From DATBSK01 sp964501785 (GTDB lineage: Bacteria > Actinomycetota > Acidimicrobiia > IMCC26256 > PALSA-555), in assembly GCA_964501785.1 (NCBI GenBank), contig CAZCUD010000003.1, forward strand, positions 1 through 64,000: a DNA stretch of 64,000 bases, read 5' to 3'. The notes below the pieces were generated by a model that saw nothing but the letters and a program-made list of their open reading frames with translations, was not told the origin of the DNA and did not search any database. Shown in pieces: positions 47,909-54,737 of this stretch. The position numbers were made by a program, and so were the translations under genes. The stretch's first letter is position 1. Each line of letters opens with the position of its first letter.

Positions 47909-49509
47909 CCGAGGCCCTCGAGACCCCGTCGCCCGAGCGCACCGAGTACGCGTCGCGGCTGTCGCGCAAGCGCATCATCCTCACGACCGCGGCGGTCATC
48001 TCGGCGATGTTCCTCGCGTCGATCGACGGCACGATCGTGTCCACCGCGATGCCGACCATCGTCGGTGACCTCCAGGGCATCGACCAGTACGCGTGGGTGT
48101 TCTCCGGGTTCCTGCTCGCGGAGATCGCCACCATCCCGCTGTGGGGTCGCCTCGCCGACATGTTCGGTCGCAAGCGGATCTTCCTCATCGGGATGGGCAT
48201 CTTCATGCTCGGCACGGTGCTCTGCGGCACGTCGCAGACCATGACCGAGCTGGTGCTGTTCCGCGCCGTGCAGGGCCTCGGTGCGGGGTGCGTGCTCCCG
48301 GTCGCGCAGACGATCAGCGCCGACCTGTACACGATGGAGCAGCGGGCCAAGGTCTCGGCCGTCTACTCGATCGTGTTCGCGCTCGCCGCGGTGATCGGTC
48401 CGTTCCTCGGCGGCTTCCTCACCGACGAGCTCTCGTGGCGCTGGGTCTTCTTCGTGACGATCCCGGTCGGCATCGTGGCCATCGCCCTCGTCGCGTTCTT
48501 CATGGTCGAGCCGCTCCAGGAGCGGCACCGACACAAGTTCGACTGGGGTGGCGTCGTGACGCTCCTGGGCTGGAGCGGGCTCCTCGTCTACGCGCTCGAG
48601 ACCGGCGGCCGCGACCACCCGTGGGGTTCGCCCCTCGTGATCGGCACGTTCGCCGTGAGCGCGCTGCTGTTCGTGGCCTTCGTCGTGATCGAGCGCCGCG
48701 CGGCCGAGCCGCTGATCCCGCTCGACCTCTTCAAGGTCCCGGCGTTGCGAGCCGCGACGATCATCACCTGCTTCCTCGGGATGACGATGTTCGGTGTGCT
48801 GTCGTTCATCCCGCTGTACGGGCGAACGGTGCTCGGCGAGTCCGCGACCGGGTCGGGCCAGATCCTGATCCCGCTGATGCTGGCGATGATGGTGGGATCG
48901 GCCGGCGGCGCGCGCCTCGTGCTGCGGATCGGCTTCCGGGTCGTCGTGACCACCGGCGCGGTCTCGGTCGCGGTCGGGACGTTCCTCCTCACCCGACTCA
49001 CCGCCGACGCAGGGCAGGTGCAGCTCAGCATCTTCCTCGTGATCATCGGCTTCGGGATGGGGCTCATCTTCATGTCGACGACGCTCGCCGCGCAGAACTC
49101 GGTCGCGCTGCCCCGCATGGGCGTCGCCACCGGACTCGTCAACTTCATGCGTCAGCTCGGTGGCGCGGTCGGCGTCGCCGTCGCGGCGTCGGTGATGCTC
49201 ACGTCGCTCACGACCCGCCTCGACGAGGCGTTCGGCGCCGGCGCCGTCGACACCAACCGCGTGCTCTCGCCCACCTCGGAGCAGGAGATCCCGCCCGCCG
49301 TGGCCGACACCGTCGCCGACGCGTTCGCCGGGTCGCTGCACCGCGTGTTCTGGGTCGCGTTCGCGATCTCGCTGCTCGGCCTCGCCGCGACCGTGCTGAT
49401 GCCCCGCGGCGCGGCGGCCAAGCTGCGCGACGCGGCCCGGGACGAGTCGAAGGTCGACGCCCTCTCCCCCGACGGCGAGACCTACGAGATCACCTCGTCC
49501 GTCGCCTGA
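47905..49509 (+). CDS. MFS drug:H+ antiporter, DHA2 (EmrB/QacA) family
   Basis: 534 aa, 14 predicted membrane helices. Motif D1-like FLASIDGTIVSTAMPTI is in helix 1 and motif A GRLADMFGRKR between helices 2 and 3. Motif C-like GPFLGGFL in helix 5 is typical of antiporters. A C-terminal cytosolic tail (about 500-534) is acidic. Expected to export lipophilic or toxic compounds. GTG start overlaps the tetR stop. Confidence 0.92.
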   Translation: MTEALETPSPERTEYASRLSRKRIILTTAAVISAMFLASIDGTIVSTAMPTIVGDLQGIDQYAWVFSGFLLAEIATIPLWGRLADMFGRKRIFLIGMGIFMLGTVLCGTSQTMTELVLFRAVQGLGAGCVLPVAQTISADLYTMEQRAKVSAVYSIVFALAAVIGPFLGGFLTDELSWRWVFFVTIPVGIVAIALVAFFMVEPLQERHRHKFDWGGVVTLLGWSGLLVYALETGGRDHPWGSPLVIGTFAVSALLFVAFVVIERRAAEPLIPLDLFKVPALRAATIITCFLGMTMFGVLSFIPLYGRTVLGESATGSGQILIPLMLAMMVGSAGGARLVLRIGFRVVVTTGAVSVAVGTFLLTRLTADAGQVQLSIFLVIIGFGMGLIFMSTTLAAQNSVALPRMGVATGLVNFMRQLGGAVGVAVAASVMLTSLTTRLDEAFGAGAVDTNRVLSPTSEQEIPPAVADTVADAFAGSLHRVFWVAFAISLLGLAATVLMPRGAAAKLRDAARDESKVDALSPDGETYEITSSVA

Positions 49510-49533
49510 CGATCCGCGGGGCAGAATCGCGAG

Positions 49534-50388
49534 GTGCCGGAGCTGCCGCAGATGCAGGCGCTCGCCGAGCGCCTCGACGCCACCGTCGCGGGGCAGCGAC
49601 TCACCGCGGCCGACGCCCTCGGCTTCACCGCGCTGAAGACCGTCGTGCCCGGGCCCGACGCGGTCGTCGGGCACGTCCTCGAGCACGTCGGGCGGCGCGG
49701 CAAGTACGTCCTCCTCGACTTCGACGACGGGCATCGCGTCGTCTTCCACCTCTCGCAGGCGGGACGGGTCGACTTCGAGGCGACGCCGAAGAAGACGCGC
49801 CCCAAGGGCGCGGTCGTGCGCTTCCGCTTCGCCACTCCCGACGGCGAGCCCGGACCGGCGGTGCTGGTGCGAGAGCACGGCACCGAGCGGAAGGCCGCGT
49901 GGTGGGTGCTCGCGCCCGGAGACCCCGGCCCGCTCGAGGGGCTCGGCCCCGAGCCCGACTCCGACGAGCTGGCCGAGCTGGTGCTGCACGGCGACGAGGG
50001 GCGACGCATCCACACGTGGCTGCGCGACCAGCGGACCGTCGCCGGCGTCGGTCGCGGCTACGCCGACGACGCGCTGTGGCGGGCCCGGCTCTCGCCCTAC
50101 GCCAAGCTCACCCAGCTCGACGACGGAGAGCGGCAGCGGCTGCTCGACGCGGTGCGCGGGGTCATGGTCGACGGTCTCGAGCGGGAGCGCGAGCGCACGG
50201 GAGGGCTCGCCGAGCCCAAGCTCGGCGGCGGCTTCGAGGTGCACGGACGCTACGGGTCGCCGTGCCCCCGCTGCGGTGAGGGGCTGCGGCGGGTGTCGTT
50301 CGAGTCGCACGAGATCACGTACTGCCCGGCGTGCCAGACCGAGGGCAAGGTGCTCGCCGACCGGCGCATGTCACGTCTCGTCAAGTAG
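49534..50388 (+). CDS. Formamidopyrimidine-DNA glycosylase (Fpg/Nei) family protein
   Basis: Base-excision repair glycosylase/AP lyase, 284 aa. After Met removal the N terminus reads PELPQ, keeping catalytic Pro1 and Glu2 but with Gln where PELPE has Glu. A middle H2TH domain contains VAGVGRGYADDALWRARLSP. The C-terminal zinc finger is CPRCGEGLRRVSFES plus CPACQ. The loop KLGGGFEVHGRYG replaces the usual strand. The altered motif and linker suggest a divergent actinobacterial Fpg/Nei paralog. GTG start at 49534, 24 bp after the MFS gene. Confidence 0.87.
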   Translation: MPELPQMQALAERLDATVAGQRLTAADALGFTALKTVVPGPDAVVGHVLEHVGRRGKYVLLDFDDGHRVVFHLSQAGRVDFEATPKKTRPKGAVVRFRFATPDGEPGPAVLVREHGTERKAAWWVLAPGDPGPLEGLGPEPDSDELAELVLHGDEGRRIHTWLRDQRTVAGVGRGYADDALWRARLSPYAKLTQLDDGERQRLLDAVRGVMVDGLERERERTGGLAEPKLGGGFEVHGRYGSPCPRCGEGLRRVSFESHEITYCPACQTEGKVLADRRMSRLVK

Positions 50389-50391
50389 CGC

Positions 50392-50895
50392 TCACCAGCC
50401 GCGCGACCCGGGGCCGCCCTTGAACGGGCCGACGACGTCCCGGGTCACCCAGCCGCCGTAGAAGTCGCCGGGCTGGGGCACGACGAGCTCGTCGTCGACG
50501 AAGCACCCGTCCATCCGGTGCGCGTAGAACGCGACGTGGTCGGCGAGCTCGGCGAAGGCTGCGCTGGGCCGGTCGTAGCCCCATGCGGCGCCCTCCTCGA
50601 CGCGCTCGCCACCGCGCACCGTGAAGTAGTGCGCGCGGCCCTTCCACTCGCAGAACGACGCACCGGGCCCGCGCTCGAGAGCACCGGGCACGACGTCGTC
50701 GAGCGGGAAGTAGTAGTTGGGGGGGTGGCTCGTCTCGAGGACGCGCAGCCCGCGGGTCGTCTCGGCGATCGTGACCCCGCCGAGGACGACCCGCAGGCGC
50801 CGGCGCACGGGCTCGAGCCGGGGCGGTCGGGGGTAGTCCCACACCGACTCCTGGCCGGGCCCGACCGGGTCGGGTCGCGGCCGCGTCGTGCGCAT
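50392..50895 (-). CDS. DUF427 domain protein
   Basis: 167 aa beta-rich protein. The DUF427 pattern is clear: RVVLGGVTIAETTRGLRVLE, SHPPNYYFPLDDV, CEWKGRAHYFTVRG, AAWGYDRP and a C-terminal CFVDDELVVPQPGDFYGGWVT. The function is unknown. ATG at 50895. Only 2 bp follow the upstream LLM oxidoreductase stop, so both are probably translated from one message. Convergent with the Fpg-like gene with a 3-bp gap. Confidence 0.9.
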   Translation of the reverse strand: MRTTRPRPDPVGPGQESVWDYPRPPRLEPVRRRLRVVLGGVTIAETTRGLRVLETSHPPNYYFPLDDVVPGALERGPGASFCEWKGRAHYFTVRGGERVEEGAAWGYDRPSAAFAELADHVAFYAHRMDGCFVDDELVVPQPGDFYGGWVTRDVVGPFKGGPGSRGW

Positions 50896-50897
50896 GC

Positions 50898-51824
50898 TCA
50901 GCGTTCGGAGAGCGCGCCGCGCACGGATGCCAGCCGCTCGAGCGAGCGCAGCACCTCGCCCTGGTCGTCGGCGAGGTGGCGCACGATCACGTCCGTGTAG
51001 CCCATGTCGGCGTACTGCGCGAGGAGCTCGGCGACCTGCTCGGCCGATCCGTACGTGCACGCCTCGGGACGGAAGCCCCGATAGCCCGCCGCCACGACGG
51101 GCCCGGCGACGCGCTCGGCGTCCGCCGCGTCGTGCCCGACGTGCACGTCGCGGCGGATGGCGATGACGCCCGGCTCACGACCGATCGCCGCGCACGCCTC
51201 GCGGTAGCGATCGGCCTGCTCGCGCGCTTCCTCGGGCACGACGCCCGCGTCGCAGAGCCAGCCGTCGCCCATCCGCGCCGCGCGCTCGATCGCCTTCGGC
51301 GCCGAAGCGCCGATCCACACCGAGACCGGGTGGTCGGGCACCGGCGCGATCCGCGTCTCCTCGATCACGTACGGGCCCTCGCGCTCGGTGACCTTCTCGC
51401 CGGCGAGCAGCCGACGAATGATGCCGAGCCCCTGCTCGAAGCGGGCGACGCGCTCGCCGAGCGGGACGCCCACCGCACCGAACTGGTGGTCACCACCGCC
51501 GATCGCGCACTGGAGCACGAACGGGCCCCGGGCGAGGGACGCGAGCGTGCCGAGCTGCTCCGCCGCGAGCACCGGCGGCCAGAGCGGGAGCAGCATCAGC
51601 ACGCCGGCCGGACGTTCGTCCCACTCGGCCAGCAGGCGCCCCATCAGCGGCACGTTCTGGAAGTAGGGGAACGGACCGGTCGCGTGGTGGTCGCCGACGA
51701 AGAGCGAGTCGAGCCCGGCGTCGCGGGCGGCCCGGGCCCGTTCGACGATCCAGCGGGCGATCTCGCCCACGTCCCCCGGCGCGTACGCCGTCCGCAGCGA
51801 CACCCCGATGCGCACGGCCCTCAC
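50898..51824 (-). CDS. LLM-class (luciferase-like) flavin/F420-dependent oxidoreductase
   Basis: 308 aa TIM-barrel monooxygenase/reductase. Features: ARAARDAGLDSLFVGDHH at the N terminus, LPLWPPVLAAEQLGTLASLA, FVLQCAIGGGDHQFGAVGVP, and the C-terminal VWIGASAPKAIERAARMGDGW motif common in F420-dependent members. The substrate is unknown. GTG start at 51824 (another GTG lies three codons inside). Upstream of the DUF427 gene on the same strand. Confidence 0.87.
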   Translation of the reverse strand: MRAVRIGVSLRTAYAPGDVGEIARWIVERARAARDAGLDSLFVGDHHATGPFPYFQNVPLMGRLLAEWDERPAGVLMLLPLWPPVLAAEQLGTLASLARGPFVLQCAIGGGDHQFGAVGVPLGERVARFEQGLGIIRRLLAGEKVTEREGPYVIEETRIAPVPDHPVSVWIGASAPKAIERAARMGDGWLCDAGVVPEEAREQADRYREACAAIGREPGVIAIRRDVHVGHDAADAERVAGPVVAAGYRGFRPEACTYGSAEQVAELLAQYADMGYTDVIVRHLADDQGEVLRSLERLASVRGALSER

Positions 51825-51851
51825 CGTATTCGCCGTCCCCCCGTCGACGGG

Positions 51852-51892
51852 TTGGAAGCCTCAGCGACACAGGTTGTCGCTCGGTCTTCCGA
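51852..51892 (-). terminator. Dispersed hairpin element, copy 2 (family A)
   Basis: 41-nt palindrome with arms TTGGAAGCCTCAGCGACA and TGTCGCTCGGTCTTCCGA around CAGGT. It lies 44 bp after the 3' end of the minus-strand lipoprotein gene. Its reverse complement matches the element at 22464-22504 at about 37 of 41 positions, so both copies keep the same orientation relative to the gene they follow. Confidence 0.6.
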
Positions 51893-51935
51893 CGGCGCGG
51901 CTGGGGCGGCTCGCCTCCGGGGAGAGGGAGTCGCG

Positions 51936-52916
51936 TCAGCCGGTGACGGGGGCGCCGGTGTCGACGACCTCGAAGTCGGAGCCCGACACGGTCTTGAGCT
52001 GGTTCAGGTCGGCGTCGCTCCACCGAGCGTCGGCGGCGCCGGTGATGTACCAGTTGGAGCCGTTGTCGGCGACCATCAGGCCGTACACCTTGAGCGCCTC
52101 GAGCACGATCCGTGCCTGGCCGGTGAACCCGGACAGGTCGTAGTCGCCGCGCAGGCGCAGGCGCATGCCCATCGCAGGGCGCAGCGGGTTCGTGTCGCTC
52201 GACGCGTAGTGGGTCGCGGGCGGGATGTACGCGCGCCGGGTGCGCTCGAACGTGACCCGCAGGGCGTGGGTGATCGCTCCCGCCGCGACCTCGTCGAACC
52301 GCGCCAGGCCGGGGAAGATCGGCAGCCCGGCCGCGTCGGCCGAGGTCCATCCCGCGGGCCGCAGCGCGTTGGAGCGCAGGTCGAACTTCGCGCCGTTGCT
52401 CGCGCGCCAGTGCGTGCGACCGACCCGGTGCGCGTCGTAGAGCTCGTAGAGGAGGCACGTGCCGCGCTGCACCGCGATCACGTGTCGATCGCTGCCCCCT
52501 TCGATCGGCGCGCCGAGCGGGACGGGGTAGGGGCCCGGGTCGCTCTCCTCGGGCCAGTTGAAGAACTCGACCGGCACCTTCGGCTCGTTCGGGGGCACCG
52601 TCACGTAGGGGATGCCGTAGGCACCGCCGCCACCGAAGTCGGCGTGCAGGAAGTCTCCGCCGTCGGCCTGGATCCGGGCGATGATCGCCGCGGAGTCGGG
52701 GTGCAGCGGGTACCCCGACACGTCGGTGTTCCACGGGTTGTCCGCGGGGAGCACCGGACAGGTGCCCAGCGACCCGTTCTGGTCGCCCGTGCGCAGCGGG
52801 GGCGCCTGCGTCACCGGGGTGCGGGGCGATGGCGGCGCCTGGGTGACGGGCGTGCAGGCGGCCGCCAGTGCCACCAGCGCGAGGCCGACGCCGGCGATGC
52901 AGAGGGTCCGCCGCAC
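51936..52916 (-). CDS. Putative secreted lipoprotein of unknown function
   Basis: 326 aa, not recognised. The signal sequence MRRTLCIAGVGLALVALAAAC ends in a lipobox-like LAAAC. Two copies of TPVTQAPPS/L form a short linker. A globular domain (about 50-326) has conserved-looking segments CPVLPADNPWNTDVSGYPLHP, GGGGAYGIPYVTVPP, NALRPAGWTSADAAGLPIFPG and ATHYASS, typical of a secreted enzyme-like or binding domain seen in other actinobacteria. I chose the GTG at 52916; an ATG at 52970 would leave only 6 bp to the divergent lgt start. Confidence 0.7.
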   Translation of the reverse strand: MRRTLCIAGVGLALVALAAACTPVTQAPPSPRTPVTQAPPLRTGDQNGSLGTCPVLPADNPWNTDVSGYPLHPDSAAIIARIQADGGDFLHADFGGGGAYGIPYVTVPPNEPKVPVEFFNWPEESDPGPYPVPLGAPIEGGSDRHVIAVQRGTCLLYELYDAHRVGRTHWRASNGAKFDLRSNALRPAGWTSADAAGLPIFPGLARFDEVAAGAITHALRVTFERTRRAYIPPATHYASSDTNPLRPAMGMRLRLRGDYDLSGFTGQARIVLEALKVYGLMVADNGSNWYITGAADARWSDADLNQLKTVSGSDFEVVDTGAPVTG

Positions 52917-52976
52917 GCCGGAGCATCGGCACGTCGGGCGCCGATCTTGACGTCGCCACGCCCGTAGCATCGACCG

Positions 52977-53822
52977 ATGCCCTCGCCGGCCTCGATCCCC
53001 AGCCCCCAGGACGGCTCCCTCGATCTCGGTCCGGTGACGCTGCACGTCTACGGGATCCTCCTCGCGATCGGCGTCGTGGTCGCGTCGCTCATCGCGCTGC
53101 GCCGCTGGGGTCGTTGGGGCCGCGAGCGCGGCCAGCTCGAGGCGATGCTGGTCTGGATCGTCATCGGTGGCGTCGTCGGCGCCCGGCTGTACCACGTCGC
53201 CACCGACTACGAGAAGTTCGAGGGCGACTGGCTGCGCGTCCTCGAGATCTGGGAAGGCGGGCTGTCGATCTGGGGTGTGATCATCGGTGGCCTCATCGCG
53301 GTGATCGTCGTGTGCCTCGTCAAGCACGTCGAGATCCCGCTCGTCACCGACGCCATCGTGCCCGGGCTCCTCGTCGCGCAGGCGATCGGCAGGTTCGGCA
53401 ACTGGTTCAACCAGGAGCTCTTCGGCGAGCCGACCACGCTGCCGTGGGCGCTCGAGATCGACCCGGTCAACCGCCCGCCCGGGTTCGAGCAGTTCGCGAC
53501 CTTCCATCCGACCTTCCTCTACGAGTCGCTCTACTGCCTCGCGCTCGCGGGGATCATCATCTGGGTCGAGCGGCGATGGACGCTTCGCAACGGCCAGTCG
53601 ACGGCGCTCTACCTCGCCGGGTACTGCTTCGGGCGGTTCTGGCTCGAGAACCTGCGCATCGACGACGCCAAGCTCGTCGGCCCGCTGCGCGTCAACGCGT
53701 GGGTCAGCCTTCTCGTCATGCTCGCAGGCATCGGCTGGTTCTGGTGGGCCGGCCGCAACGGGCGCGTCGACCCGGGCCGCTACCCCGACGCGCGGCCCGT
53801 CGAGCCGAGCGTCGCGGCGTGA
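52977..53822 (+). CDS. lgt: Prolipoprotein diacylglyceryl transferase
   Basis: Transfers diacylglycerol to the lipobox Cys of prolipoproteins in the membrane. 281 aa, seven membrane helices. It has HVYGILLAIGV, the loop GGLSIWGVIIGG, the family signature GRFGNWFNQELFGEP (about 140-154) with essential Arg and Asn, and the C-terminal FGRFWLENLR. ATG at 52977. Divergent from a lipoprotein gene that is probably one of its substrates. Confidence 0.95.
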   Translation: MPSPASIPSPQDGSLDLGPVTLHVYGILLAIGVVVASLIALRRWGRWGRERGQLEAMLVWIVIGGVVGARLYHVATDYEKFEGDWLRVLEIWEGGLSIWGVIIGGLIAVIVVCLVKHVEIPLVTDAIVPGLLVAQAIGRFGNWFNQELFGEPTTLPWALEIDPVNRPPGFEQFATFHPTFLYESLYCLALAGIIIWVERRWTLRNGQSTALYLAGYCFGRFWLENLRIDDAKLVGPLRVNAWVSLLVMLAGIGWFWWAGRNGRVDPGRYPDARPVEPSVAA

Positions 53823-53924
53823 CCCGGTTCACATCCCGCGTGCTCCCCGTCGGTCGATAGGGTTGCGCGACCCCCGATCGACCGACCGTCCTCTCGCGTC
53901 GCCCGTCGCACCAGGAGCTGCCCG

Positions 53925-54677
53925 GTGACCACCACCGACACGTCCACGACCGGGACCATCGCCGCCCGGGCCATCGCCGCCTCGAAGATCTACGGGTCGG
54001 GCGACACCGCCGTCCATGCGCTCGACAGCATCGACGCCGAGTTCGCCCGCCACCAGTACACGGCGATCATGGGCCCGTCGGGTTCGGGCAAGTCGACGCT
54101 GCTGCACTGCATGGCGGGTCTCGATCGCCTGACCTCCGGTCAGATGTTCCTCGGCGACATGGACATCAGCCGCGCCTCGGAGAAGCAGCTCACGCTGATC
54201 CGGCGCGACCAGATCGGCTTCGTCTTCCAGTCGTACAACCTGATCCCCACGCTGACCGCGGAGGAGAACATCACGCTCCCGACCGCGCTCGCCGGGCGCA
54301 AGCCCGACCAGGCGCGCTTCGACCAGGTCGTCGACACCGTCCACCTGCGCGATCGGCTGCACCACAAGCCGACCGAGCTCTCGGGCGGGCAGCAGCAGCG
54401 CGTCGCGGTGGCTCGCGCGCTGGTGAGTCAGCCCGACATCGTCTTCGCCGACGAGCCGACCGGCAACCTCGACTCGAAGGCCGGAGCCGAGATCCTCGGG
54501 TTCATGCGCGAGGCCGTCGACAGCCTCGGACAGACGATCGTCATGGTGACCCACGACCCCGTCGCCGCGAGCTACTCCGACCGCGTCGTGTTCCTCGCCG
54601 ACGGGAAGATCGTCGGCGAGATCACGTCGCCCACCACCGACGCCATCATCGACGAGATGAAGGTCCTCGGGGAGTAG
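53925..54677 (+). CDS. ABC transporter ATP-binding protein, MacB/LolD type
   Basis: 250 aa. Walker A GPSGSGKST, Q-loop FQSYNLIPTLTAEENITLP, signature LSGGQQQRVAVARAL, Walker B IVFADEPTGNLDSKAG and H-loop VTHDPVAA are all canonical for the MacB/LolD group. It pairs with the large FtsX-type permease 60 bp downstream. GTG start at 53925 with AGGAG upstream. Regulation not visible; the pair could export lipids, lipoproteins or antimicrobial peptides. Confidence 0.93.
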   Translation: MTTTDTSTTGTIAARAIAASKIYGSGDTAVHALDSIDAEFARHQYTAIMGPSGSGKSTLLHCMAGLDRLTSGQMFLGDMDISRASEKQLTLIRRDQIGFVFQSYNLIPTLTAEENITLPTALAGRKPDQARFDQVVDTVHLRDRLHHKPTELSGGQQQRVAVARALVSQPDIVFADEPTGNLDSKAGAEILGFMREAVDSLGQTIVMVTHDPVAASYSDRVVFLADGKIVGEITSPTTDAIIDEMKVLGE

Positions 54678-54737
54678 TGACGTTGACGGCCACGATGCCC
54701 ACCGCGTGCGCGCTTCTCGCGTGAGGGAGATGACCTG

